NCBI GenBank assembly: GCA_937911045.1
Contig: CALEPX010000043.1
Location: 1-64,000, forward strand
Origin: an uncultured Fretibacterium sp.
GTDB lineage: Bacteria > Synergistota > Synergistia > Synergistales > Aminobacteriaceae
Direction of reading: 5' to 3'
DNA: 64,000 nt
The position numbers and the translations under genes are program-made. Numbering within the stretch: position 1 is the stretch's first letter; the number at the start of each line of letters is the position of its first letter. Shown here piece after piece: positions 48,435 to 57,449 of this stretch. A model generated the notes under the pieces. The model did no database searches. It saw nothing but the letters and a program-made list of their open reading frames with translations, and was not told the origin of the DNA.

Positions 48435-48461
48435 GGAGTCCCTTTTCTGAAACTCCCTTTT
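48435..48461 (+). terminator. weak terminator-like hairpin after the tRNA block
   Basis: GGAGT (48435-48439) pairs with ACTCC (48452-48456) around a 12-base loop, followed by CTTTTCGTT. The stem is short, so this is only a candidate end for the tRNA transcript or, on the other strand, for cspA. The rest of 48374-48579 shows no gene. Confidence 0.35.
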
Positions 48462-48579
48462 CGTTAAAAAAACGTTAAAATTCTGAACTCTTTGAAAATG
48501 ATTGCCGTGTTTAATAACCTGTTACGATTTCGAAGTGAAGAAGTGGATCGGAAAGTCTGAACTCCCCGACAGGAGGCTA

Positions 48580-48780
48580 TTACAACTTAGTAACGTTTGC
48601 AGCTTGTGGCCCTTTCTCTCCGTTTACGATGTCGAATGCGACTTTCTGACCTTCGTTGAGAGTTTTGAAGCCCTCACCCTGAATTGCGCTATAGTGAACG
48701 AAGACGTCTTTGCCCTCGTCCGCCGTAATAAATCCGTAGCCCTTGTTTTCGTTGAACCACTTTACAGTTCCCTGAGCCAT
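48580..48780 (-). CDS. cspA: cold-shock domain protein
   Basis: This 66-residue OB-fold protein binds single-stranded RNA and DNA and probably acts as an RNA chaperone. It has [17 protein letters not shown] (RNP1-type KGYGFI) and VFVHYSAIQ (RNP2-type VFVH). Length is exactly that of the family. I start at the ATG with AGGAGG 8-10 bases upstream; an open frame extends 19 codons further but has no similarity. It is transcribed alone from its own promoter with a leader of about 70 bases. Confidence 0.96.
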   Translation of the reverse strand: MAQGTVKWFNENKGYGFITADEGKDVFVHYSAIQGEGFKTLNEGQKVAFDIVNGEKGPQAANVTKL

Positions 48781-48856
48781 AAAAAAAAGCCTCCTGAAAA
48801 AATAAGAATTATCAATAAGATTTTCGCCCCGCACCATTGCAGAGCAACTAGCATTA

Positions 48857-48885
48857 AGATTACATGTTAAAAGCCTTTATGTCAA
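48857..48885 (-). promoter_or_regulatory. promoter of cspA
   Basis: On the minus strand TTGACA (48885-48880) and TAATCT (48862-48857) are separated by 17 bases. Transcription should begin about 70 bases before the cspA ATG. Confidence 0.75.
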
Positions 48886-48906
48886 GTTTTCTGGCGTAAA
48901 TATGAC

Positions 48907-49851
48907 TCAGAAAAATCGCGACAGTGCCAAAGTTACGCCGTCAGAAAAAATTGCTTTGCTGCGTAACAATGCCGTGTTTTTGCAAGCAAGATTCTTCGCA
49001 CACAAAATCGCCGCACGTTCGCACACGTTGTCCGTTCCAGTTAATTCAAGAACTCGCGCCGAACTCGTCAGGAAATATTCGCGCACGTCAAGCTGCATTA
49101 ATTCCTGAGAGCTGAACGTAACAAATTCGAGATCGCGTTTTTCTACGAAATTCAGGAATGCAGGTTCGTGAGATTTAATATTAATCGTTGCGAGTGCTTT
49201 TAGCGATAATTCTGAGACACCGGCGGATTCGAGAAAATTTTTCGCGGCAAGTTCGAATTTCTCGGGAGCAAGATTTTTTTTGCAGCCCGCACCCAAAACG
49301 AGATTCTTCGGACGCAAAACCAGAGTTTCCTGCCAAGGCGTGATTTGTAATTGTTCGGTTATGGCGATGCCGATATTATTATTATTTCGCAATAATTCAC
49401 CGGAAATATTTTTTACCAGCTCGGGATTTTCGATTTCGCAATTATTTTTCACTGCCCATTCGTCGATTGCGATGATATTATTCACGTCCGTAGCTGTTGT
49501 GATGACGGCTTGAGCGTGAATTAACCCGGAAATTTTTCGTGCCAGAGAATTTGCTCCGCCGATATGTCCGGATAAAATCGGGATAACAAATTCGCCGGAT
49601 TCGTCGATTACAAGAACTGCCGGGTCTGAGAGCTTAGATTTCACTAACGGCGCGATCGCACGAACTGCAATGCCACACGCTGCGATAAAAATTATTGCAC
49701 GAGCCTCAGGAAATATTTCGCGCATGAACTCGTGAAGATTTTCGGGTTTGTGAATTTCGCATTCCGTGAAGAATTTCGCGATTCTCTCAGCAAGATTTAA
49801 CGCTCGTGACGTGAACGCGATGAAAATTATTTTCTCGTTGGGATTTTTCAT
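48907..49851 (-). CDS. cbiG: cobalt-precorrin 5A hydrolase
   Basis: This 314-residue enzyme opens the delta-lactone of cobalt-precorrin-5A in anaerobic cobalamin synthesis. The N-terminal part has IFIAACGIAVRAIAPLVKSK, DPAVLVIDESGEFVIPILSGHIGGAN and ITTATDVN. The C-terminal part has LVLGAGCKKN and TGTDNVCERAA. I start at the ATG 49851, which lies seven bases after a TATAAT box and has no ribosome binding site; the frame is open upstream but without similarity. No other early corrin-ring gene is adjacent. Confidence 0.9.
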   Translation of the reverse strand: MKNPNEKIIFIAFTSRALNLAERIAKFFTECEIHKPENLHEFMREIFPEARAIIFIAACGIAVRAIAPLVKSKLSDPAVLVIDESGEFVIPILSGHIGGANSLARKISGLIHAQAVITTATDVNNIIAIDEWAVKNNCEIENPELVKNISGELLRNNNNIGIAITEQLQITPWQETLVLRPKNLVLGAGCKKNLAPEKFELAAKNFLESAGVSELSLKALATINIKSHEPAFLNFVEKRDLEFVTFSSQELMQLDVREYFLTSSARVLELTGTDNVCERAAILCAKNLACKNTALLRSKAIFSDGVTLALSRFF

Positions 49852-49857
49852 GGCATG

Positions 49858-49886
49858 ATTATATTGCATTGTGCTATACTTAACAA
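49858..49886 (-). promoter_or_regulatory. probable leaderless promoter of cbiG
   Basis: On the minus strand TTGTTA (49886-49881) and a perfect TATAAT (49863-49858) are separated by 17 bases. The ATG begins seven bases after the -10 box, so the mRNA should start at or next to the start codon. Confidence 0.65.
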
Positions 49887-49925
49887 AAATTTTCACAAAT
49901 TCGCACGCTTGTGTTTGCAAAGGTG

Positions 49926-49946
49926 TCGTGAGTTCTCGCGATTTTT
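49926..49946 (+). terminator. terminator-like hairpin in the rpsB leader
   Basis: A six-bp stem (49926-49931 with 49936-49941, one G-U) with a four-base loop runs into five T residues. It lies about 48 bases before the rpsB ATG with no plus-strand gene just upstream, so it is a candidate attenuator for rpsB-tsf. A TATACT box at 49875-49880 may be the promoter. Confidence 0.5.
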
Positions 49947-49993
49947 GATACACGGGCGGAGGATTAATAACCTTTGGGAGGTATTTTTTAGCA

Positions 49994-50836
49994 ATGGCAG
50001 TAGCCAGCATGAAGCAGTTATTGGAATGCGGAGTTCACTTTGGGCATCAGACCCGACGCTGGAATCCGAAAATGAAGCCGTATATTTTCACCGAACGTAA
50101 CGGCGTGTATATTATCGACTTGCAGAAGACAGTTCGAGGTCTTGATCGTGCGTATGATTTTATCAGGACAACGGCAGCTGAAGGCGGTCATGTTTTGTTT
50201 GTCGGCACGAAACGTCAGGCTCAGGAGACAATCAGAGACGAAGCTACACGCTGCGGACAGTATTATATTAACCAGCGATGGCTCGGCGGATTAATGACTA
50301 ATTTCCCGACGATTAAGAAGCGTATCGGACGTATGCTCGAATTGCGAAAATATGACGAGGAAGACGGCTGGGAGAATTTCACGAAGAAAGAAACCGCCGC
50401 GCTGAAAAAAGAACAGGTCAAGCTCGAAAAATATCTTGGCGGTATCGCGGCAATGTCAGCTGTACCCGACGCAATTTTCCTGATTGATCCGAGACGCGAA
50501 GAGAACGCAATCGCTGAAGCAAAGAAATTACACATTCCGGTAGTTTCGATTGTCGACACGAATTGTGACCCAGAAATGATCGATTATCCGATTCCGGGCA
50601 ATGACGACGCAATCAGAGCGATTAAATTAATCACGGGTCTTATGGCGAACGCGGTTATCGAAGGCAGACAGGGCGAAGATGCAGTGATTCCTGTCGCAAC
50701 ACTTGCGGCTCCGGCTGACGGCGAAGAGGACAGCGAGGAAATGTATTTCGCGGAGAAAAGCGGAATTGCCGATCGTGAGAGACTGCACGAAAAATACGAG
50801 GGAAATATCGACGACGAAATGGAAAGGGACAGATAA
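49994..50836 (+). CDS. rpsB: 30S ribosomal protein S2
   Basis: This 280-residue protein is part of the small ribosomal subunit. It has [27 protein letters not shown] near the start, [26 protein letters not shown] and [31 protein letters not shown] long acidic tail of about 45 residues follows the conserved part. GGGAGG lies about 13 bases before the ATG. tsf follows after three bases. Confidence 0.97.
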   Translation: MAVASMKQLLECGVHFGHQTRRWNPKMKPYIFTERNGVYIIDLQKTVRGLDRAYDFIRTTAAEGGHVLFVGTKRQAQETIRDEATRCGQYYINQRWLGGLMTNFPTIKKRIGRMLELRKYDEEDGWENFTKKETAALKKEQVKLEKYLGGIAAMSAVPDAIFLIDPRREENAIAEAKKLHIPVVSIVDTNCDPEMIDYPIPGNDDAIRAIKLITGLMANAVIEGRQGEDAVIPVATLAAPADGEEDSEEMYFAEKSGIADRERLHEKYEGNIDDEMERDR

Positions 50837-50839
50837 ATC

Positions 50840-51448
50840 ATGCCAGAAATTACAGCAGCAGTTGTTAAAGAATTGCGTGAGAGAACCGGCTCAGGAATGA
50901 TGGATTGCAAAAAGGCTCTTGCTGAGACGGGCGGAGACATGGAGAAAGCGATAGATTATTTGCGCGAGAAAGGTCTTGCTAAGGCAGCCAAGAAAGCTGA
51001 ACGCAATGCAAAAGATGGTCGCATTTTCCATTATGTTCACAATAATTTCAAAGTCGGCGCGTTGTTGGAACTCGACACGGAAACTGATTTTGTTGCCAGA
51101 ACCGACGAGTTTAATAATCTAGGGCACGAAATTTGTATGCAGATAGCAGCAGCTAACCCGTTGTATGTGTCGCCTGCAGAAGTTCCTGCTGAAGTTCTTG
51201 AGAAAGAGCGCGAAATTTATCGTCAGCAGCTCATGGAGGACGAGAAGAACAAGAAAAAGCCAGCGAATATTATTGACAAAATCATCGAGGGCAAAATTGA
51301 GAAATATTATGAGATTAATTGCTTGCTCGAACAGGAATATATCCGTGATTCGGACAAGAAGATTAAAGATCTCGTAACGGAAATGATCGCGAAGTTGGGC
51401 GAGAATATCGTCGTGAAAAGATTCGCAAGATTCGCGATTGGCGAGTAA
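50840..51448 (+). CDS. tsf: translation elongation factor Ts
   Basis: This 202-residue factor recycles EF-Tu by releasing GDP. It starts with a UBA-like domain (VKELRERTGSGMMDCKKALAET, the family signature), then DYLREKGLAKAAKKAERNAKDG and LLELDTETDFVARTDEF. It is the short single-core form of about 200 residues, as in Thermus, rather than the form of about 280. A terminator-like hairpin follows it. Confidence 0.96.
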   Translation: MPEITAAVVKELRERTGSGMMDCKKALAETGGDMEKAIDYLREKGLAKAAKKAERNAKDGRIFHYVHNNFKVGALLELDTETDFVARTDEFNNLGHEICMQIAAANPLYVSPAEVPAEVLEKEREIYRQQLMEDEKNKKKPANIIDKIIEGKIEKYYEINCLLEQEYIRDSDKKIKDLVTEMIAKLGENIVVKRFARFAIGE

Positions 51449-51467
51449 TTTTTGATATAGCAATCTG

Positions 51468-51500
51468 CCGGTGTAGAATTTATTTTTGCACCGGTTTTTT
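51468..51500 (+). terminator. terminator between tsf and pyrH
   Basis: A six-bp GC-rich stem (CCGGTG 51468-51473 with CACCGG 51489-51494) is followed by six T residues. pyrH begins only 31 bases later with no clear promoter, so partial read-through is likely. Confidence 0.82.
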
Positions 51501-51530
51501 GTGTTTTTGTGTTCGTAAATTTTTGAGAAT

Positions 51531-52238
51531 ATGCGATTCAAGAGAATATTGTTGAAATTATCAGGCGAAGTTCTGGCAGGCGCGAGTAAATTCGGACATG
51601 ATTTCGCAGCGGTGAATGATTTTGCCAGTGCGATTGCTGAGATCAGAAATTCCGGCGTAGAACTTGCGATTGTTGTTGGCGGCGGAAATTTGATTCGCGG
51701 CCGTGATGTCAAAGCGTTCGGATTAGATCCGGTGAATGCGGATTCAATGGGAATGCTCGGCACTGTCATGAATGCGATCGCCCTGAAAGATTCGATCGAG
51801 AAATTGGGAATCAGAACGGATGTATACTCGGCTGTGCGAATGGAACCGATTGCGGATATGTATAATCGCGTTCGCGTGAATGATTCGCTTAAATCCGGAC
51901 ATGTTGTGATTTTCGGCGCGGGAACTGGACACCCGTTTTTCTCGACGGATTCGGCGGCTGCGTTAAGAGCTGCGGAAATTGGCGCGGATTGCGTAGTGAA
52001 AGCTACAAAAGTGAACGGAATTTATGACAAAGACCCCGAAAAATTCAAGGACGCGAAGTTTTTGCCCGAATTAAGTTTCAGTGACGCATTGAGACTAAAT
52101 ATCGAAGTTATGGACGCGGCGGCGTTTGCGATTTGTCGGGATAATAAAATACCGATTTGGGTTTTGAGTGTTCACGAGGAGAATTGGCAGAAGAAAATTT
52201 GCAGTGACTCAGAAAATTTTGGGTCGCTGGTGAGATAA
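51531..52238 (+). CDS. pyrH: uridylate kinase
   Basis: This 235-residue bacterial UMP kinase makes UDP. Motifs are LLKLSGEVLAG, IVVGGGNLIRGRD, FGAGTGHPFFSTDSAAALRA and ATKVNGIYDKDPEKF. Length is normal. It lies between tsf and frr, the usual order. No strong ribosome binding site is visible. Confidence 0.97.
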   Translation: MRFKRILLKLSGEVLAGASKFGHDFAAVNDFASAIAEIRNSGVELAIVVGGGNLIRGRDVKAFGLDPVNADSMGMLGTVMNAIALKDSIEKLGIRTDVYSAVRMEPIADMYNRVRVNDSLKSGHVVIFGAGTGHPFFSTDSAAALRAAEIGADCVVKATKVNGIYDKDPEKFKDAKFLPELSFSDALRLNIEVMDAAAFAICRDNKIPIWVLSVHEENWQKKICSDSENFGSLVR

Positions 52239-52272
52239 ATATATTTTATATTTGAAGGAGGCTTCATTCACA

Positions 52273-52827
52273 ATGGCGGACGAATTAGGAATTTTGAAGG
52301 GCAACATGGACAAAGCAGTCGCGTTTTTGCAGGGCGAATTTATGTCTATCAGAACAGGGCGCGCACACCCGGGTTTGGTCAGCGATATAAAAGTCGATTA
52401 CTACGGAACACCCACGCCGATTAAGCAGCTCGCAAACGTTACGATTCCGGAGAGCAGGTCGATTCAGATTGCTCCGTTTGATAAGAGCGTTTTGAAAGCA
52501 ATGGAAAAAGCAATCCTGGCCGCAAATATCGGCATGACACCACAGAGTGACGGTTCGGTTATTCGTCTCACACTTCCAGAATTAACGAAAGCCCGCCGCG
52601 TTGAATTGACGAAATTACTCGCCAAGAAAGCCGAGGAGTCAAAAGTCGTGATTCGCAATTACAGACGAGACACGATTGAAACTCTCAAGAAGCAGGAGAA
52701 AGCCTCGGAAATAACGGAAGACGATCTCAAGAAATTCACAAAAGATGTCCAGGATATTACGGACAGTTACGTGAAAAAGATCGATGAAGTTTATAAAGCA
52801 AAAGAGAAAGAAGTTCTTGAAGATTGA
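52273..52827 (+). CDS. frr: ribosome recycling factor
   Basis: This 184-residue factor splits post-termination ribosomes with EF-G. It has FMSIRTGRAHPGLVSDIKVDYYG, GTPTPIKQLANVTIPE and the long helix ending IDEVYKAKEKEVL. I start at the ATG 52273 because AGGAGG is 11 bases upstream; the in-frame ATG-like codon at 52252 lies before that site. It ends the rpsB-tsf-pyrH-frr group. Confidence 0.97.
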   Translation: MADELGILKGNMDKAVAFLQGEFMSIRTGRAHPGLVSDIKVDYYGTPTPIKQLANVTIPESRSIQIAPFDKSVLKAMEKAILAANIGMTPQSDGSVIRLTLPELTKARRVELTKLLAKKAEESKVVIRNYRRDTIETLKKQEKASEITEDDLKKFTKDVQDITDSYVKKIDEVYKAKEKEVLED

Positions 52828-52852
52828 TTAAAGAATTATCACGGGAGTATTT

Positions 52853-53668
52853 TTGAGAAAAATGGAAGAAAAAAGCAGCTATAATTCACCGGCATACACG
52901 AGTTTCAAAGTGCAGTTGAAAAAACTGATCGGCATAGACCTGAATTCGTATAAAGATCAGATTCACAGGCGCACGCACGAATTGATGTCTCGTTGGGGAG
53001 CGAAAACTTATGACGAGTATTTCGCAATGATTAAGAGCAATGATAAAAAGTTGCGGGAATTTCTGGATCACTTGACGATTAACGTGTCCGAATTTTTCAG
53101 GAATGATTCTCAATGGTGGAAGATGCGCGATGTGTTAATCCCGGAATTGATTCAGAAACGCGGAACTAAACGCCTGAAATTATGGAGTGCCGGTTGTGCA
53201 ACTGGTGAGGAGCCGTATTCGCTCGCGATTTTGTCGGCAGTGTGCGGACTTGACACGATGAATCCGGTTTTGGCGGTTGACGTGGATCAGGGAGCAATTT
53301 CGATCGCACAGAAAGCTAATTACAGGAAAGCGCAATTATTAAACGTTCCGAAAGAATATTTGAATAAGTATTTCACAACGACTGATGGCGGCGATACGTA
53401 TAACGTGATTCCGGATATTAAGCGTCGAGTGAGTTTCAAGCGCATGAACATGATCGAAGACTCGTTCGGCTCGAATTTTGATATTATCCTGTGTCGCAAC
53501 GTCGTAATATATTTCACGGCGGAAACAAAGGACAAGTTGTACAAGAAATTCTTTGAGGCACTGGCACCAGGCGGATATTTTCTTGTTGGCTCAACGGAGC
53601 AGATATTCGGCTATCAGAAAATCGGCTTTGAATCCGCAGGCCCGTTCCTGTACACGAAGAAAAACTAG
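52853..53668 (+). CDS. cheR: CheR-family protein-glutamate methyltransferase
   Basis: This 271-residue enzyme probably methylates chemoreceptor glutamates using S-adenosylmethionine. The N-terminal CheR helical domain (about 10-85) has LTINVSEFFRND. The catalytic domain has LWSAGCATGEEPYSLAI (SAM loop) near 104, FDIILCRNVVIYF near 208 and GGYFLVGSTEQI. Length is normal. No other chemotaxis gene is in the window. The start may be TTG 52853 or ATG 52862; GGGAG lies just upstream of both. Confidence 0.93.
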   Translation: MRKMEEKSSYNSPAYTSFKVQLKKLIGIDLNSYKDQIHRRTHELMSRWGAKTYDEYFAMIKSNDKKLREFLDHLTINVSEFFRNDSQWWKMRDVLIPELIQKRGTKRLKLWSAGCATGEEPYSLAILSAVCGLDTMNPVLAVDVDQGAISIAQKANYRKAQLLNVPKEYLNKYFTTTDGGDTYNVIPDIKRRVSFKRMNMIEDSFGSNFDIILCRNVVIYFTAETKDKLYKKFFEALAPGGYFLVGSTEQIFGYQKIGFESAGPFLYTKKN

Positions 53669-53670
53669 TT

Positions 53671-54024
53671 ATGAACGAGTTTGCTTTAGCGCGTTCGATG
53701 AATAACACGATTCTGGATTTGTGCAATAACATGGGCTTCACAAGAGTACGCAAAATCTTGCTAAAAGTCGGTGTCGTGAAGGACGTGAATCCTGAATTGA
53801 TGGTCTCGGCATTTGCGATGTTAGCGAAAGGCAAAGTTACAGAAGGAGCGTTGTTGGCTATCATGTTCGTGCCGTTGACGCTGAACTGTTATGATTGCGG
53901 CAATCGCGGCTATCGTGATGATAACAAGCTGAAATGTCCGAAGTGCGGAAGTCAGAACGTGAAATTGATAACAGGACTTGAATTTTCGATTGAGTCCATT
54001 GAGGTTGAGAAAAATCTTTCATGA
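53671..54024 (+). CDS. HypA-like zinc/nickel metallochaperone
   Basis: This 117-residue protein resembles HypA, which helps insert nickel into NiFe hydrogenase. The zinc site is CYDCG followed by CPKCG, and the C-terminal block LITGLEFSIESIEVE is typical. The N-terminus reads MNEFALARS rather than MHExxLA: the His 2 nickel ligand is Asn. Nickel delivery may therefore be impaired, or the protein may have another job. It lies two bases after cheR and overlaps the helicase gene by four bases. No hydrogenase gene is nearby. Confidence 0.82.
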   Translation: MNEFALARSMNNTILDLCNNMGFTRVRKILLKVGVVKDVNPELMVSAFAMLAKGKVTEGALLAIMFVPLTLNCYDCGNRGYRDDNKLKCPKCGSQNVKLITGLEFSIESIEVEKNLS

Positions 54025-56063
54025 GCGCGAATGATTTGTCAAGGAATAATGCAGCGAGTAGGAAAATATTAGCTCAACTTTCGAACCGTCAGCGAGAAGC
54101 CGTTACTTACACTGACGGTCATTTGTTGGTTTTAGCCGGAGCCGGCAGCGGAAAAACCCGTGTATTAACATGCAAAGTCGCCTGGTTGATCGCGGAGGAA
54201 ATCGCAAAAGCAAACGAGATTCTGGCTGTGACATTCACGAATAAAGCTGCTGGGGAAATGCGTTCGCGCATAAATAATCTTGTGCCGGAAAATTACGCTG
54301 AGAAAATTCAGGTCGGAACTTTTCATGGATTCGGCTTGAGATTCCTGTTCAGGCATCAGAAAGTTCTCAGGGAAATTGCGAAATTGAAAGAGAATTTCAC
54401 GGTTTTTGACAGGTCTGACAGCAGGAAATTAATTCAGGATATTATGACTGAGATGAAGCTCTCGACGAAAGTTTCTTCTCCGGCCGGAATCTTGGAAGCA
54501 GTTGCGCGTGATTACATGAACTGGTCAATCACAAAAACTGACAGCAATCTTGAGGGCAATTATTTAGTGATTGGCAATGAATATCGCAGAAGGCTGCGCG
54601 AATTGAACGCCGTGGATTTCGATGACCTGATGATTCTGCCGCTGGAAATTCTCAGCCGAGATTCTGAGATCAGGCATTATGAGCAAGAGAGACTGAACTG
54701 GATTCTTGTTGACGAGTATCAAGACGTGAATCGTCCGCAGTATTTGCTGCTGAAATATCTCGTCAGTGAAAATTGCATTGTGAATGTCGTTGGCGATCCT
54801 GATCAGGCGATTTACGGTTGGCGCGGCGCAGACGTGAACATGATCCTGAATTTTGAGAAAGATTTCAGTGACGCGACGCGAATCGTTCTTGATGAGAATT
54901 ACAGGTCAACGGGATGTATTTTGCGTGCGGCGAACTCGCTGATCTTGAATAACACCCGCAGGCTCGAAAAGAATTTGTACACGGCTCGTGAGTCTGGCGA
55001 GAAAATTTATAATCTGATTGCGCAAACGGATTATCAGGAAGCGGATTTCATTGCACGTGAGATTAATAGATTGCATTCGAGATTCGGCTATGATTACAGG
55101 AACATCGCGATATTATACCGGCAAAATGCTATGAGCAGATTGTACGAACAGAAATTTTTGCAGGCTGGCATTCCGTATAGAATCGTTCGCGGCGTGGGCT
55201 TCTATGACAGAATGGAAGTCAAGGACGTGTTGTCGATTCTGAGATTTGCGCTGAACCCGTTTGATTTTGCTGCGTTGGAACGAGTTGCAGATTTTGCGAT
55301 TGACGGCATGGGTAAGAAACGATGCATGGATTTCGAGGAATGGCTGAGTGATTTGCGCGAAAAATCCGGGGATAATCCGAGTGAAATCTGGAGCATGATA
55401 GCCGGCGGAGCTTGGAAAGTTTCAGGGAAGATCGACGTGAGCATTCGTAATTTCGCAAGTCACATGTGCGCGCTGAACGAGATTGCTGAGAGGGGAATTA
55501 TTCGTGCTGTAGATTATGTTCTGGAGGATTTGGCGTACGAAGAATATTTGCAGGATAAAGATCCGGAATCTTTCAAGGACAGATTGGATAACGTTCAGGA
55601 ATTGAAGTCAGTGTTTCCGAACGGGAATTTGGCGCAAGCATTGGCAGAAGCTGCGTTATACACGGACGCTGACACGCAGGATTCGGAATTTGATTCGGTT
55701 TGTCTGTCAACGCTTCATGCTGCGAAAGGTCTGGAATATCCGGTTGTGTTTATCGTCGGACTTGAGGAGAATATTTTCCCGCATTCAAGATCGAAAGAAG
55801 ACCCGAATGAATTCGAAGAAGAACGCAGATTGTTTTACGTAGGCATAACTCGTGCGGAAGAGCGATTGTACTTGACATCGGCGCATACCCGGCATTTGTA
55901 CGGCAGATCGGCTGAGAATGATTTGTCTGTGTTTTTGTTCGAGATTCCGGATAATCTGAAGCGAGTCGATGACAGGAATTTTGACGCGAGAGATTTGATT
56001 ACGCATAATTTCAGGAAAAATTATGATAGCAATAGCGATAACAGGGGACGTCGGCGCAGGTAA
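54021..56063 (+). CDS. UvrD/PcrA-family superfamily 1 DNA helicase
   Basis: This 680-residue 3'-5' helicase acts in DNA repair and replication restart. Motifs in order: Q motif LSNRQREAVTY, motif I LAGAGSGKTRVL near 38, motif Ia AVTFTNKAAGEMRSRI, motif II VDEYQDVNRPQ near 230, motif III GDPDQAIYGWRGAD, motif IV LDENYRST, motif V STLHAAKGLEYPVV and motif VI RRLFYVGITRAEERL. It lacks the longer PcrA C-terminal tail and ends in a run of Arg. Its end overlaps coaE by 41 bases. Confidence 0.94.
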   Translation: MSANDLSRNNAASRKILAQLSNRQREAVTYTDGHLLVLAGAGSGKTRVLTCKVAWLIAEEIAKANEILAVTFTNKAAGEMRSRINNLVPENYAEKIQVGTFHGFGLRFLFRHQKVLREIAKLKENFTVFDRSDSRKLIQDIMTEMKLSTKVSSPAGILEAVARDYMNWSITKTDSNLEGNYLVIGNEYRRRLRELNAVDFDDLMILPLEILSRDSEIRHYEQERLNWILVDEYQDVNRPQYLLLKYLVSENCIVNVVGDPDQAIYGWRGADVNMILNFEKDFSDATRIVLDENYRSTGCILRAANSLILNNTRRLEKNLYTARESGEKIYNLIAQTDYQEADFIAREINRLHSRFGYDYRNIAILYRQNAMSRLYEQKFLQAGIPYRIVRGVGFYDRMEVKDVLSILRFALNPFDFAALERVADFAIDGMGKKRCMDFEEWLSDLREKSGDNPSEIWSMIAGGAWKVSGKIDVSIRNFASHMCALNEIAERGIIRAVDYVLEDLAYEEYLQDKDPESFKDRLDNVQELKSVFPNGNLAQALAEAALYTDADTQDSEFDSVCLSTLHAAKGLEYPVVFIVGLEENIFPHSRSKEDPNEFEEERRLFYVGITRAEERLYLTSAHTRHLYGRSAENDLSVFLFEIPDNLKRVDDRNFDARDLITHNFRKNYDSNSDNRGRRRR

Positions 56064-56616
56064 ATCAACGGTTGCGAGAATCTTGCGCGAGAAATTGGCT
56101 TGTGAGAGCGTGAGTGCCGATGAAATTGCGAAATCGCTCTGGGATACGGAACATGTGAGGGAAGCTGCTGTCTCAAGATGGGGCAGCAGTATTGTTGACG
56201 ATGCCGGAAATGTTATCAAGTCCGAAGTTGCCAGAATAATTTTCGCGAATGAATCCGAGAATGTCTGGTGCAATAATTTGCTTCATCCGCTGGTTTTTTC
56301 GAAGTTGCGCGAGATTGTGAATCATGAGAGATTGCTTGGTTCTGGATTTGTGCTTCTGGAGATACCGTTGCTGTTCGAGGCGAATGTTGCGAAATTCTGG
56401 GATTACGTGATATTCGTTACGGCTAAACTTGAGACCAGATTGCAGCGTTGTGAAATTGACAGGAACTGGTCGCGTGAGGAATTTTTCCGGCGTGAGAGAT
56501 TTTTTCTGGATTCGCGCGTGAAAATTTCGTGCAGCGATTTCGTGATTGAGAATGATTCCGGACTTGGCGAGTTGTGCGCAAAACTTGAGACGATTATTTC
56601 AAATATTGGGAGGTAA
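56023..56616 (+). CDS. coaE: dephospho-CoA kinase
   Basis: This 197-residue kinase adds the 3'-phosphate in the last step of coenzyme A synthesis. The P-loop is IAITGDVGAGKSTVARIL near residue 4. CESVSADEIAKSLWD near 27 and LLEIPLLFEA near 107 are the other conserved blocks, and the lid has RLQRCEIDRNWSREEF. Length is normal. The ATG lies inside the helicase gene in another frame. Confidence 0.93.
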   Translation: MIAIAITGDVGAGKSTVARILREKLACESVSADEIAKSLWDTEHVREAAVSRWGSSIVDDAGNVIKSEVARIIFANESENVWCNNLLHPLVFSKLREIVNHERLLGSGFVLLEIPLLFEANVAKFWDYVIFVTAKLETRLQRCEIDRNWSREEFFRRERFFLDSRVKISCSDFVIENDSGLGELCAKLETIISNIGR

Positions 56617-56618
56617 CA

Positions 56619-57449
56619 ATGATAAAGGACGATAATAGTCAGGTTATACGAGAAATAGTCGACAAGACAATTAGTGATTTTTTGAAGCGTTTTTCTGATA
56701 GGCATGTCGGGCAATTATCAGACCCCGAAGGTGTTATCAATTCTAAGAAAAATAATTGCTTTATTGCAGAACTTGGGAGCGATTTCGTGATATATAGTGC
56801 TTTATCAAGATCGTTTGACAGTTCTCTTGGAAATGCGCTGGAAACTATGGGGAGGAATATTGCTCAGATTTCTTATAAAGTTTTCGACAAGATTGCTTCC
56901 ATATTTCTGCCCGAACAAGATCAACACATCAAGAACATAATTTCGCGTTACGACAAAAGAGATGTGCTGCCTCAGATTGCACATTATGCTATGTTTGATG
57001 CGATAATACCGAAAGTGACTGATTCGTACAGAGAAGTTCATTATACGGATAATTTTTTCTTTGATGAAGCTACTGATACGTACTATTTGATCGAACTGAA
57101 AGCGGGCGGTGATCTTGACAACAAGAAAGCTAAATCTGAAAAAAGTGAACTGTTAAAAGAATACTTTATGCTGAAAAATCATGTTGTCCGTTCTGAAAAT
57201 CCGCAAAGAAATATCAAACTGTTTTTTGCGACGGCGTATAACAAGTATGGAGAAGGTAACGAATGGAAACAAATGAGAGTTCGTCAATATTTTGCAGAGG
57301 ACGAATTACTGATTGGTCGTGATTATTGGAATTTCGTTTGCAAGTCTGAAGATGGTTTTGATATAGTGCTGGATCAGTACAAAAAGTCTTCTGAGAAGAT
57401 TCGGCTAGCAATTTCGGAAATTGAAAGTGCCTATAATGTGCGAAATTAA
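56619..57449 (+). CDS. type II restriction endonuclease, TdeIII-like
   Basis: This 276-residue protein is probably the nuclease of a type II restriction-modification system. The region YLIELKAGGDLDNKKAKSEK near 163-182 contains the ExK half of a PD-(D/E)xK active site and looks like the TdeIII family. Family members I recall cleave GGNCC, but specificity is not readable here. It overlaps the methyltransferase gene by 14 or 29 bases depending on its start. Base and codon use is more AT-rich and less biased than in neighbouring genes, consistent with acquisition. GGGAGG lies six bases before the ATG. Confidence 0.78.
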   Translation: MIKDDNSQVIREIVDKTISDFLKRFSDRHVGQLSDPEGVINSKKNNCFIAELGSDFVIYSALSRSFDSSLGNALETMGRNIAQISYKVFDKIASIFLPEQDQHIKNIISRYDKRDVLPQIAHYAMFDAIIPKVTDSYREVHYTDNFFFDEATDTYYLIELKAGGDLDNKKAKSEKSELLKEYFMLKNHVVRSENPQRNIKLFFATAYNKYGEGNEWKQMRVRQYFAEDELLIGRDYWNFVCKSEDGFDIVLDQYKKSSEKIRLAISEIESAYNVRN

